Below, in pieces: positions 1-10,914 of a DNA stretch of 64,000 nucleotides. The notes beneath the pieces were generated by a model. It had not been told where the DNA came from and did no database searches. It saw only the letters and a program-made list of their open reading frames with translations. The stretch comes from Isoetes taiwanensis (lineage: Eukaryota; Streptophyta; Lycopodiopsida; Isoetales; Isoetaceae), in the NCBI GenBank assembly GCA_021234155.1, contig JAJEKV010000075.1:930001-994000 (forward strand), written 5' to 3'. A program made the translations under genes and the position numbers. How positions within the stretch are numbered: position 1 is the stretch's first letter; each line of letters begins with the position of its first letter.

Positions 1-82
1 TCCATGGACCTGCTTTACTTTGAAATGTTGTACATAGATCAGGCTAGGACTAAGGTTCAAATGCATCCTCTTGTAGTTAGTC

Positions 83-1420
83 GGAGGGGCCTCCCACCAC
101 TGTCAGAACCACTCCTCTCTTCCCAATATTCGAGGAAGATGGTTGAAGGAGAGTGGCTCGCATGCAGGCTAGAGGCACTTGGGACTAAAAACGAGAGAAT
201 AGAAAGTGCAAGGTATTTGTAGAGAATGCAAGCCTTGGCTTCCTCTGTGGTTTCCCTCGTGGTTAGTTGTAGAGGCCTCCACCCGGTCAGGAGCCCCTCC
301 CCTCGCACTATTCGGCGAAGATGGTTCGGCGAGGAGAGTGACTCGGCTGGGTCGAGGCCACCGCTACCATACATAGGAGAATTGGTCGGCTAAGGGATTC
401 TCGACTTAAGCAGTCGAGAATGCGATCAGTTCATTGCGTCTACATTCTCGACTGCAAAGTCGAGAATGCCTTGGCCATCCGAACTCCGGTTAGTACACAT
501 GGAGTGCCGGTTGGTTAAGGCATTCCCAACGTCGTGGAGGCGAGAATGCACAGCAAGCTCTCGGGTTTCCACGTGGTGTTTGTAGAGGCCTCCACCCAGC
601 CCGGAGCCCCTCCCTTCGCTGATGTTCACGAAGATGGTTCAAGGAGAGTGGCTCCATTTGCAGAGGCCATCTGCGTAATTGGCACCACGTAAGATTTGGT
701 CGGCCGGAGGATTCTCACTAGCGAGTCGAATAATGCATCGTTGGTTTCTCGTTTCCATTCACCGACTTCGCAAGTTTAAAATGCCTTAAACTATCCAACT
801 CCGGTTAGTACACATGGAGTGCCGGTTGGGTAAGGCATTCCCGACTTCCTTGAGAATGCATACAAGAAAGCTCAGGAATGCATGCATTCTCCACACCACA
901 AGGAGAATTGGGTTGCAGAGTTGGCCCGGCAGTCAAAAAACACTTCCCTCTCTAATGTCCCAGGAAGATAGAAGGAGAGTGTTTAAGACGCCTCGCGCCA
1001 GCTCTAGAGTGCACTAGAGTCTCGCGTTTTCACCACGAAGTCGCAGAAAGCAGCCAAAGAACTCTCGTGGTTAGTCGCCGAGGCCTCCACCCAATCGTAG
1101 CCCATCCCCTTCAATATTCGGGCGAAGATGGTTCAAGGAGACGGTCTTTGATTGGGTAGAGGCCACAAATCCACAATAATGTGAGAATTGGGTTGTTAAA
1201 GAGTTGGCTCGCAGACAGGTCAAAACCACTTCCCTTCGCAATGTCCGAGGAAGATAGAAGGAGAGTGGTTGAGATCGCTCATAGGGGCTCGCTTTCTCGA
1301 CTCACGAAGTCGAGAAAGCGCCAGCACTCAGCTGGTTAAGTCGCCGGCCTCCCACCCAGTCGGAGCCAGTCCTCTTCGCAATATTCGGCGAGCATGGTTC
1401 AAGGAGAGTGGCTCGGGACC
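83..1420. repeat. degenerate tandem repeat (about 7 diverged units)
   Basis: A block that reads roughly 'aggcctccaccc ... ttcgcaatattcggcgaagatggttcaaggagagtggctcg' recurs at about 83-162, 271-344, 587-656, 918-983, 1081-1146, 1202-1272 and 1345-1420, with substitutions and small indels. A second block centred on 'gttagtacacatggagtgcc' occurs at about 477-531 and 790-845. The spacing is irregular (about 120-330 bp), so this is an old tandem or segmental repeat. Short ORFs in it change frame between units and are not credible genes. The family is not recognised. Confidence 0.7.
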
Positions 1421-1495
1421 GGTGGAGGCACCGCGACTGCACAAAGAGCCGCTGGTAGAAAGTCACATTCTTCGACTCACGAGTCGAGAAGGCCG
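392..1495. repeat. cluster of short hairpins with CTCGACT / AGTCGAG arms
   Basis: Within the degenerate repeat, short inverted repeats recur: arms CTCGACT and AGTCGAG with loops of about 3-6 nt lie near 395-419, 444-467, 1300-1320 and 1468-1490, and many half-sites (AGTCGAGAA, CTCGACT) lie between them up to about 1690. Each would fold into a short stem. They could be the remains of a miniature inverted-repeat element or of a satellite built on a palindromic core. No function is inferred. Confidence 0.6.
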
Positions 1496-1769
1496 CAGCA
1501 GGGTTCTAAAGAATGTGAAGACATCGGTAGTCGCGGTAATCCCGGTCAGCGAAGTCGAGAATCCTCAACCGGCCAACAAATTCGTAGTACGCCCCCTCTT
1601 CTCGCCTCTGAAGTCGAGAAGTTCTCGACTCATGAAGTCGAAGAAGGCCCGCACTTTCCTCGACCGCTGGCAAGCCGAAGTATTCTCAACTCGCGAACTC
1701 CCTTCTCGCATGTCTCCCCGCAGATTGGATTTGCTTTGTGAGTTAGAAATGGAGATTCCGTGAAGCAAT

Positions 1770-2071
1770 TCCTATTCTGAATTCTTCTTTGGGAGAAAGA
1801 CATTCCTAGTTATTTTCTCGTTAATGCTCGCAATATCTTACTTCCTAACACCAGCCTCGATGATTTCTCTCTCGGCTGCTTGCTACTATAACCACTATTC
1901 TCACTTGTGCATGTACAATGTATTCAATTCAACCACAAGCAAGAAAAAGATAACAAAAACGTAAAACAATACAAAGATTATTAAGATTAATGAGAAAACA
2001 GAAAAAGTGGAGAACAAGACAGAGAAAAGTGGAGAACAAGAGTAAAAAAATGATTAAAAAAGGGTATGATA
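1770..2071. other. A+T-rich spacer, no gene seen
   Basis: This stretch holds no convincing ORF and no recognised repeat, only A-rich low-complexity sequence around 1930-2050. Confidence 0.5.
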
Positions 2072-2644
2072 TTACAAAAACATACCGGAAGATTTGCCGG
2101 ATGAGGGAGGAGGCTTCCCACTTCGATTCCATGTGGGTATAGCCGTTGACAAAGCGTGAATAAGGATTTGTCTCCGTAAATTGTATCGTGGATTAATAAG
2201 AGCCTCTAACAACGTAATATAAGAAAAAAATGCACTAAAAGACTTACGTAAAACTAAAAAGCAAAGACAAAAGAGCCTCACTTTCTTCTCGGTGAAGCGT
2301 AACGCTCGCCGAACAATGAACTCAAGCGAGAACTTCAAGGGCTTGAAGCGCCCCGATCGACCAAGCCTGCTGTCATAAGATGGCGCGGAATCGCCGGTTT
2401 GCTCGATCGCCGACGGTGAAAAGCGGCTTCTAAGGAAAACAGGGAGCTCAAGACCGATCGGAGAAAACAGGGGAGGAAGAGTGGTCTGGGAGAGGAAGAG
2501 GGTGCGATTACTGGGCCGCACCCTCGAACCTCGTAAAAGTGCAATAATATACTTCATCGCGTGGGCCATGCCCTCCATGACGGGCAAAGGCGGATTCTTG
2601 ACGACGGCCCGCGGTTTCAGCCTCGAAGAGGCGAACGTGGCCAT
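2072..2644 (-). CDS. hypothetical ORF, doubtful
   Basis: A 190-codon reverse-strand ORF starts with ATG at 2644 (MATFASSRLKPRAVV...). The first 110 residues are rich in Arg, Pro and Ser, and the last 60 are hydrophobic and A+T-driven. I recognise no domain. It could be a transit-peptide-like first exon of a plant gene, since residues 1-25 are Ser/Arg-rich with few acidic residues. No continuation exon was identified and the sequence lies between repeats, so a chance ORF is equally likely. Confidence 0.2.
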   Translation of the reverse strand: MATFASSRLKPRAVVKNPPLPVMEGMAHAMKYIIALLRGSRVRPSNRTLFLSQTTLPPLFSPIGLELPVFLRSRFSPSAIEQTGDSAPSYDSRLGRSGRFKPLKFSLEFIVRRALRFTEKKVRLFCLCFLVLRKSFSAFFSYITLLEALINPRYNLRRQILIHALSTAIPTWNRSGKPPPSSGKSSGMFL

Positions 2645-2689
2645 GCCAAGATATGAAAGGGTTAGTTATATGTTTATATATGTTGTCTT

Positions 2690-2915
2690 ATGTATTTAAT
2701 AAGGTTTCAATGGTTGAATAGTATCAATGGTATATATGGTTACAATGTTCACATATGGTTTAGAATGAGTGTGGTTGTATCCTTTATTATGGTTATATGA
2801 TTTTAGTTAATATGGTTGTATGATTTAATATGGTTATATTTAATATGTTTGTATGGTTTTATATGGTTCATATGGTCATATTTGTGGTGTTTGGGGCTAT
2901 ATGGTTTTAATGTGA
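2690..2915. repeat. low-complexity ATATGGTT-rich tract
   Basis: The words ATATGGTT, TATGGTTATA and TATGGTTGTA recur many times in a T- and G-biased strand. It looks like a degenerate short tandem repeat with no coding potential. Confidence 0.6.
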
Positions 2916-3375
2916 GCTTTTTCATTCGGGAGCATGTGAGATGAGTAAAATGGAGCCAGGGGAAGTCCAAAGGAGGCCATTGCCCTAGGCTCCAATGGAG
3001 GAGGATGGGTTGCCTTTTGTTGCACCCTTGCAACCTGGATGGTATTTGCAGAGGGCATAATAACCGCAGCGGTTGATCCATTTGATAGTGTGAATGATGA
3101 GAGGCTGGGAGATGAACATCTTGGAGTTGGCATTGTGAAGCTTCTTATCGGTTGATACTATCATGTCCCGTGGAAGCTCTAGTGATTGCATTGTGTGCTT
3201 TCGTGGTCTGCCTGGAGTCCCAAGCTCAGTTGAGATGGCCAATTAGATTTATTACACACAAGAATGGTGATACTCTAGAATGCCCTCTTGAACTACACAC
3301 CCCAAGGCCCACCCAAGGCCATGTGGAAGATTTGGTGGTCGATGAGCATCCTTTGATCACAAGGAAGAGACGCTT

Positions 3376-5850
3376 ATGTCTTTCATAAAAGGCGACCAAA
3401 AGGTGCCCAAGAGGCCTAGAAGTGACAAATATTTAGAAAGGATGGAAAGTATGGCACCAACCAAAGAAAAACCGGAGGCAATTAGGGGACAAGAGTGTTG
3501 CAACCTAGATTGCACGCTGCATTACAATGTGGATGACCTCGTATGCATAAGGTCCCAATACATTGGACAGCTTCAAAAAAGATAGGATTAATTTCATTTA
3601 CTCCTTGTGTAGGAATTCCAGCTATGATGAAAACACAGGGGGCGGTACTGCTATATCAATTGAGGGGAATGAAGGTATGTATGAGAGCATTGAGATGGAT
3701 TCTTGGGGTGAGCAAGTCTTCATTTTACGATCTTTGGGAGCAGGTTAGAAAAGGCCACACTTTGTTCCAACATGGTAATGCACTCACTTTGAAACCTAGA
3801 GCAAATACTCTAAAGGCCATTGCAGTCTTGAGAGCTTTGTGAGATACATGTCTCAATCTATGCCCCACAAGTCGAAGGTGAACGAGCACGGTGTCGCGTG
3901 GTGCAAAGAGTGTTGCCACAACACTATATCCAAAAGGAGTGCCTTAAGGAGGTCAACTCCATCCTAGAAACTACTGGAGGTAGGCCTCTTTCTCAATCAC
4001 ATTTCAGCAAGTTATGGAGCACTCACTTCTGGACGTGAGTGTCCTACAACACATGCCATTCTCAAAGTGCAACACTTGCATTCAACTCAAGGATACACTT
4101 GCATCAACTGCAATAGAGAAAGAAAGAATGGCAATTAGGGAGCAATTTGCGAGATCACCAAAGGGACCAAATATCATGTAGACAGGTTGTATTGGCAAAG
4201 GAGAACATTTTCTCGAGATGCAAATGGGACAAATTTTTGTGTATAATTCATGATAAGATGGACCAACACAAGACTTTCTTGCCAAAGCTAGATCCTTTAC
4301 CCAAGCTTGTCAAAACGCTTTTTGATGAAAGTAAGTCCAAGGCGGGTGTATTAACACATGGTCATGGAACTGGAACATATGGTCATTTTGTGCTTGATCT
4401 ATGGAGAGATGATCCAAACTTCCATGTGAGCTCTATTTTCAAAGTGCTTGAGAACACTAGAGAAAGGATCGATAGAAGGGAGGAGGTATTCCCCTTCAAA
4501 GACCATTTTTGAGGCTTTGATGGATGATCAACCGCTTTGTTACCAAAGGCGATAAAGAAGCTCACATCCAAGGTGTCTAGTGAATCAAGGAGGACTTGGG
4601 ATGATTTCCCCTTACTTGAGAAATCACTTTGAGGAGCTATGTGTTCGGTTGGACAACTGTTGGAAAACAAGAATAGATGGATGTTTGGGGCAATGTCATA
4701 CTTGGCAGTTAGTGGGAGTATTCAAAGTTGTGAAAGTGGGATTCATGATGGTTGGGCATACGCATGATGATATAGATGGATTCTTTGGAACTTTCTCCAC
4801 CAAGCTCAAGAGAGAAAAACGTGACCACTCTCCCCGAACTAATGGATGTGTTTGAGAGCTGCATTGACCCCAACCCAATGGCTTTCTTGATGGATGAGGT
4901 TGCAGATTGGAAATCATTTGTAGAAGGATACTTGCTAGATGGCAAGGACCAGTTAACAGACACACAAAGCCACTTCAATTCAAGTTTTGGGTTAGGGATG
5001 GAATACCAATCATGCAATATAAGTGGAGACCAGGTGACAAGTTGTGGATGCCCTGTACAAGGTATCGAGTTGTGGCAAAGGGTCTTTCTTTGGTGAAGTT
5101 CTCATTCCTAAAGGGCAGCCAAAACCACTACCTCCCTTCAAGGCAGTCAAAGACTCTAGCCAACCGTGAAGGGCATCAAGGATTACATAACGACCTTTGG
5201 GATGATGTTCGAAATGGAAAGCACACCTCCACTCTTAAGAAAAATCAAATGGACCTGCCTAATCAAGTACCGGGAGAAAGTTGTGACATGCTTAGAAACC
5301 CAACGACCATGTGGGAGGGAGCTAAGAGACGGGTTCTTGCCAGAGTCAAGATGGGAGGGTTCTCAAGGTGCAAGCACGCGTCTAAGAATGCTCACTTGGG
5401 TCCCAAGTGGTTTGTGGGAAGTAAGGCCTCAAAGCCGAGAGTGGTTTGATCTTCCCGAGTGGGATCCCTTTGAGGACATCAAGGAAGGATACTTTGTGCT
5501 AGTAAGGCCCGATGATGAGGACTGTCCAATATGGTTAGGGGTGGCACTCTCTCGATGTGACCACCACTATGCCCGATGGAGAGGAGTTGCGGCCCCTGAT
5601 TCCAAATTCAATATTGGGAGCCCATTGGGAGGCACAAGAAGGGCAACTTGAAGGAGCAATACAATCGACCTGGCTGGGAGAAGAAGTGGAGGCCAAATTA
5701 TGCTGACCCTCAAAGGAGGGAATTGGTGGAGTGTGTGGTATGGTCATATCCAAGTTCTCACATTGCAAAAGACAACACACACAAGATCCCAAGAAAGGAG
5801 ATGGACAAGGCCATGAGCAACCTCCATGCTATATCATTGTATGAGGGTGC
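3376..5850 (+). pseudogene. broken mobile-element gene with DUF7869-type features
   Basis: Colinear fragments in shifting frames rebuild one protein. A Cys-rich segment (ECCNLDC ... RSQY, about 3500-3565) is followed by VCMRALRWILGVSKSSFYDL (about 3680-3740), SKCNTC (about 4062), FLCIIHDKMDQHKTFLPKL (about 4230-4290), GHGTGTYGHFVLDLW (about 4360) and VGHTHDDIDGFFGTFSTKLK (about 4750-4810). Downstream are MQYKWRPGDKLWMP (about 5010) and GYFVLVRPDDEDCPIWLG (about 5490-5545). The order matches proteins of repetitive elements that carry a DUF7869 domain: the 'IIxDxMDQxKTxLP' and 'VGHTHxDxDxxFG' signatures are the diagnostic parts. At least four frameshifts, one between KLKR and the following VTTLPELMDVF segment, mark it as dead. 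The family assignment is from memory of the motif pattern, not a search. Termini and target duplications were not found. Confidence 0.65.
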
Positions 5851-6118
5851 ATAATATTGAGAAGTTTGAAAACTTTCTCAACTAGTGGTTTGTAAAATTT
5901 ATGAGGAAAACAAGTAACCCAATTCTATGTGTGTCATGTGTAATTCTATTCAAGCAATCAATTCAGAAATTTCTTTTATGGTGTGTGAGTCCCATTTTCA
6001 GTCCGAGTCCCAAAATTCAAGATTTGTCCCACTTTAATTAAATAGGACTTTAAGGTTGTAATAATAATATGTGCATTTGGAATTACCCAATTTGGACCAA
6101 AAGTTAGTGTTTTTGACC
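5851..6118. other. A+T-rich spacer after the DUF7869-like element
   Basis: No gene, repeat boundary or terminal inverted repeat was identified here. It may hold the untranslated 3' end of the upstream element or the start of the following retroelement. Confidence 0.4.
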
Positions 6119-6402
6119 CCACCCCTCACAGAGTGCGCCAGGAGCAATTTCAAACCTTTTGAAAATGGCTCTCGCACACTGTGCGAGTGGTCGACCACTG
6201 ATCTCTGCCCAGACTTGGCCAAATGTAGAAAGTAAGGGCACAATCTGCCCTAACTCGCCAAGATATGTAGGATTCTACCCTTAGATTGTAAATTTTGAGC
6301 TATCTTGGACCCAAACAGGAGCCCACCCCTCACAGAGTGCGCCAGGAGCACTTCCAAACTTTTTGAAAATGGCTCTCGCGCACTGTGTGAGTGGTCAGAC
6401 CA
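6119..6402. repeat. pair of about 80-bp direct repeats with a CTCGCACA palindrome
   Basis: The block starting 'acccctcacagagtgcgcc' occurs at 6119-6198 and again at about 6324-6401, about 205 bp apart and about 90% identical by eye. The first copy contains an almost perfect palindrome, CTCGCACA-C-TGTGCGAG, at 6171-6187; in the second copy the stem is weakened. The pair lies just upstream of the retroelement coding region and may belong to its leader or LTR. Confidence 0.7.
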
Positions 6403-6656
6403 AAATGGCCCAAACTCATCCCAACTACCTCCAGATTAGGTGAAATTTGTTGCAATAGAATCATTAGGATGCACTCTCCAACTTAGAGTACCTATGAATT
6501 GCATAGCAGCACCTCAAACTGATAGATATTCCCAAACCCTAAAATTTTCCCAAATTAGGGTTTTGCCTATAAATAGGACCACAATCCTCATTTGCACCCT
6601 GCTCTATTGCTCCTCACGCCAAGGCAATTTTTCAGCTCCCAAAAGCGCTTCCACAT

Positions 6657-8223
6657 TTGTTTGATAACCCCAGCAGCTCTAGCATCATGGCAACCTCTAC
6701 ATTCAGGCGATGGTACAGCGCCACTGCTCATGTGGCTGAAGCTGACATCGACTCGGTCTTCGCTATTTTTCAGAAGGAGATCGATGTGGATGCCACCATC
6801 AATGCGACTCCTTACTACCAAGAGATCATGACCGAGTTCCATGCCAAGATAGGGCCCTCTTTGGTAGAACTTCCCCCTTGCATAGGATACTTTGCACCTA
6901 GCATGGCTCTTCGTGCAGCTCTGCAGGACATTCCAAAGATAGACAAGTATCTAGAAAATAAGGCTACCCGCATGCCCAACTACATGTCTGTAGCTGTAAA
7001 TAGGAGGAGATATTTCTCCTACACTGTAGCTGTGGCTATATTCTTGTCCCAAAGAACCCAAACCCAAATAGGAGAACCCATTTGTTCAACCCCTAGAGCT
7101 TGAGCCCATGGCCATGGAAGCAGGTGAAGAGGAGCAGATGCTTCTGGATTATGAAGAGGCAGAGCAGAAGGAAGAGGAAGGATGTGGGTCTGACGTGGAA
7201 GACATCATCGACGTCGACCCCACACAAGAAAGGCAACAAGCAGAGGAGGACCTTCCGAGTTTCGAGGAGGGGTTAAGAGCGACAAGGACAGCTCCACCAC
7301 TTGGGCTAGGCATCACGAGACTAATCTCGGTCATCATTCAAGGAGAAGTATACCTGACCATACATGACATCAAGAACCTCCCCAAGTAGGGACAAGGGTT
7401 ACAGGATAGATGAACTCCTACACCTCCTATGCCAGCAGCCTGACCTCGATGACTTCATCGACCGGGAGACCCAAGATTTTCACATCAGTATCAGGGAGGC
7501 CCGCACGTACACTGGCCAGTCATCAACAGATATAGAAGCTACACCGGCATTAGGCAGATGATGGCACAGCAGGAACTACCCACAGAGGAGGAGTTCATAG
7601 CGATTCAAGAGCGGATGGAAATCAGAGGGAAAACAAGGAGTGCACTCCTATCTAGCACCTCTGCAGTAGCACCAGTCAGACAGGAAAGAGACGGTATCAA
7701 CTTTACCTCTTCTAGGTCTATGTTTGGCGACTACAGGGAGATGATAGCAGTACCGGTGGATAAATACGCGGGAAGATACAGGGCTGCAATCAGAACCAGA
7801 GAGGAGGCAGGGGAGGCAGGGCACGACAAAGCCCTCAGGTTTTACTTGCCATTGCTCACTGATGGAAGGATAGCGGTCATACACCGCCAATTCAGCCCAC
7901 GTGGAGAAGAAGGGATTTTCATGCTGATTGCCCTCTCAGGATTCGGAAGACATGCTCGGATGCCCCCAAACATCGACCATGTCATCCTGGTCAAGAGGAC
8001 AATAGCTTTAAGCATCTTCGACTTCGCGGTCCCTTATAGGCGACAGGGCAGGTTGGCCGTCACCACAGCCTACACATCGAAGAGAAGGGTCGAAGACTTG
8101 GTGACATCACTCCAAGGAGGCACGACCACCAACATCCTTAGGAACTTGGGACGAACTGTCGACACAGCCCAAGTGAAGAAATTCTTGGAAGACAACCCAG
8201 TTTATAGAAGATTCCAGGAATAG
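6657..8223 (+). pseudogene. extra ORF upstream of gag, unknown function (element A)
   Basis: Open segments at 6657-7103, 7108-7389, 7364-7561 and 7558-8223 use three frames and together give about 500 residues of ordinary protein-like composition. An acidic linker (about 7120-7230, many Glu and Asp) separates an N-terminal segment from a C-terminal segment of about 220 aa that is Arg-rich. I recognise no domain. Its position between the presumed leader and gag, and a counterpart in the same place in element B, indicate that it belongs to the element. Additional ORFs upstream of gag are known in Ogre/Tat retrotransposons, but the gag-protease type here is chromovirus-like. Confidence 0.5.
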
Positions 8224-8397
8224 AATTAAACGTTTTAATTCTCTACCTCTATTATTGAATGTAAAAATATTATATCTTATGAATATAAGTGATGGTATTA
8301 CGTATGTTCTTTTGATATATTTTGTCCCCACAACTATATCATCAAACAAACAAATGCAGTAACAAACAAAAAGCTAATCATCAGAGTACAATCTAAT

Positions 8398-10115
8398 GTG
8401 TATGCAGCTAGAGCACCCAGGAATGTGGAACAAGATAGACAACCTCTGGAAGACCAAACACCCGCAAGGCAATTTCAGCCAAGGAACCTGTTCCAAGAGT
8501 TTGAGGCACCAACCCCAGAAGAAGAAATATCGCAGATAAGGTTGGATATCCACGAAATAAGAGCCTTGCTGGCAGGAGCGGCAGCAATGGGACCAGACCA
8601 GAATGTCCAACTACCTGAAACACCGGCTGACAGAGCAAACAAAGCAAAGAAGAGAAGCTGCAGAAAGAGATCACCTAGCATGGATTCCTCAATTCTAGTT
8701 CTGACTCTGACTTCGAATCTGAGGAGCAGGAGAACGATCGACAGGACCGCCGGGAGGGTCCCAACCATGATAGGGGCAGAATGGAAGCAGACTATCAGAA
8801 GAAAGTCGATTCGGCACTGAGAAACGTGTGGAAAGCCAGGAAGTTAGAACAGTTCTCAGGGGACAACAGGTCTGGAATGGAAGCCGAGACATGGTTGGAT
8901 GAAATGAGGGAGTATGGGAATGCTTATAGCATGGACAAGGACAAGGGCAGGGTAGCAACAGCCAACCTCAAGAGAGCAGCCAGGATTTGGTGGAAAGGCT
9001 ATGCCAAAGCCCATGGGTTAAGCAGAGATAGCTGCAGATTCAAGAAGTTCGCCAAAACATTTAAGCGTCATTATGTGCCAAGGGAACACAAGTGTCATAT
9101 GATGCAGCAGTCTACAGGTTGGGGCAGGGCAATAAGATAGTCCAGAAGTACACCGAAGAGTTCATGAGGCGGAGGCTCTATGTGCCTAAATTAAGTGAAA
9201 GACATGCAGTAGAGGGATACATTGAAGGCTTGAATGAGGAGATGGAGAAGTTGGTGAGACCAATAAACCCCAGAACAGTGTCAGAAGCAGAGTCCAAGGC
9301 AGTGATCTTGCAAGGAATAGGACCTCAAGGGAGTGGGCCGAGGCAACAGTACTATCAGGACAAGGGGAAAGCTACAAGAAGCTACAGCCCAAGAGCAACA
9401 AGCCCAGCAGCTACCAGACCAGTACAACGCAAACTATGGGAAACAAGGCAATGCAAATTTCGGCAAGCAGGACAAGAAGCAGGTTAGCTTGGAGGACAAG
9501 GAGCAAGGAGGTGGTTCAAACTACTCCAAAGCAGTGAAGCAGTTCTTACAGTCCATCCCCAAGGAGAAGAGGCAGGAATGTATTGAAAAGCAGTTGTGCT
9601 TCAGGTGCTTCCAGCCAGGACATCGGACACATAACTGCCCATTTGTGATGAATGCAGCATTGGCAGAGCTAGGAGGATGGGAGACACCCACGGAGATCGA
9701 TGAAGAAGATGCTCGCGACTACATCCAGGGTGAGTGCCACATCTTTGCTGCTATTGACTCCAAGAATGCTGAGAGTCAGTATCAAGTCATTTCGACGATT
9801 AGGAAGGTCCGGGCCAAGTCCTTTATAGTGCTGATAGACACAGGGAGTACCCATAATTTTGCTTCGCCAAGGATGGTAGAGATATTGAAGCTGAAGCCTT
9901 TAAAGTCCAAGCCTAGACCGGTTGTGTTGGCAAGTGGGGCAATCCGACACACAGCAGGGAAGAGGATGAACTTCGACATAGACTTGCCAGGTATCAATGT
10001 TGGAATGGGAGCAGAAGTGATGAACATATAGGCAAGTACGATTTGATCATAGGCATGGAATACCTTGGACCGGCTGGAGCCGTGATTGATTGTGGGAAGC
10101 GAAAAGTAACCTTAA
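8398..10115 (+). pseudogene. gag-protease region of element A
   Basis: Segments at 8398-8820, 8781-9140, 9092-9487 and 9333-10031 encode a capsid-like domain (RIWWKGYAKAHGLSRD, FAKTFKRHYVPREH, VEGYIEGLNEEMEKLV), then a CCHC zinc knuckle (CFRCFQPGHRTHNC, about 9600-9642). The aspartic protease active site is LIDTGSTHNFAS at about 9830-9866. Residues at 10043-10115 (IIGMEYLGPAGAVIDCGKRKV) are the usual end of the protease/linker region. Several frame changes break it, and there is no downstream RT, RNase H or integrase. Confidence 0.8.
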
Positions 10116-10124
10116 CGACGCCAA

Positions 10125-10135
10125 AAGGATGGGGC
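10125..10135. other. tail-to-tail junction of two retroelement fragments
   Basis: Plus-strand homology to the post-protease linker (VTLTTPKG) ends here, and minus-strand homology to the RT block (FGLTNAPSF, read leftwards) also ends here. The breakpoint is therefore within about 10 bp of 10131. It marks a deletion or recombination joining two elements in opposite orientation, with no LTR between them. Confidence 0.7.
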
Positions 10136-10660
10136 ATTGGTCAGGCCAAAGGGCATCACATTAAACTCATAATGCCCATAACGTGCCCGAAAAGCAGAAT
10201 TGTGAATGTCATCCTCCTTCATTCGTATCTGGTGATATCGGGAACGAAGGTCAATCTTCGTAAAATATTTAGCCCCTTGCAACTGGTCCATTAGATCGTC
10301 GGCATGCAGTAAGGCATACCGATTCTTAATAGTGTGCTTATTCAGTTGACGATAATCTATGCACATTCTCAAGGTGCCATCCTTCTTCTTCACAAAGAGT
10401 ATTGGGCCCCCAAAGGTGATACATTAGGTCGAATGAAGCCCAATCTGAGGAGTTCTTATAACTGCTTCTTAAGTTCTGTTAACTCAGGAGTACTCATTTG
10501 ATATGGAGCCTTGCTGGTAGGCTTGGTGCCCAGTTCCAAGGTAATTCCGCATTCCACACCTCTAAAGGGTGGCAACCGATGAATTTCTTCCGGGAAAAGG
10601 TCATGGTATTCCCGAAGAACAATTGCTATTGCTGGAGACAAGCTATAGGACTTCATCTTG
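10130..10660 (-). pseudogene. N-terminal reverse transcriptase fragment, element B
   Basis: The reverse-strand segment 10656-10456 contains the pre-RT sequence (LREYHDLFPEEIHRLPP, VECGITLELGTKP, SKAPYQMSTPELTELKKQL). After a short disrupted stretch, 10393-10130 contains [34 protein letters not shown] and [14 protein letters not shown]. These are the first RT blocks of Ty3/gypsy chromoviruses, including the first catalytic Asp in KIDL. The YVDD block, RNase H and integrase are missing because the element is truncated at about 10131. Confidence 0.85.
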
Positions 10661-10914
10661 CTTAGACTTGGCTTCTACCGAAGCAAGTCGAATCATGCCA
10701 ATAACCTGAGATTTCTTGATAGCCCTATACAACTGGCGTAATGAAATACATTGCATAATGGGAACAACCGATTTACCTGCTATGGTCACTCGGGCTCCGT
10801 TGGCTGCATTGAAGGTAACTTCTCGCTTTTAGCAATCAATGTTGGCCTTTGCAGCAGCCAGAAACTCCATGCCCACACTGAGATCATAGCGACCAATATC
10901 CATTATCTCGGCCT

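Larger units (their letters stand above)
6657..10131 (+). mobile_element. truncated Ty3/gypsy chromovirus-like element A
   Basis: In order on the plus strand this holds an extra coding region of unknown function (6657-8223), a gag region with capsid-type sequence and one zinc knuckle (8398-9660), and an aspartic protease (9790-10115). Homology stops at about 10131, before any reverse transcriptase. No LTR, primer-binding site or target duplication was found on either side. The coding region has several frameshifts. It ends where a related element on the opposite strand (element B) begins. Confidence 0.75.

Noticed and set aside
4-1763. Several ORFs of 60-164 codons in the first 1.8 kb
   Set aside because: They lie in a degenerate tandem repeat, overlap in several frames and are not consistent between units.
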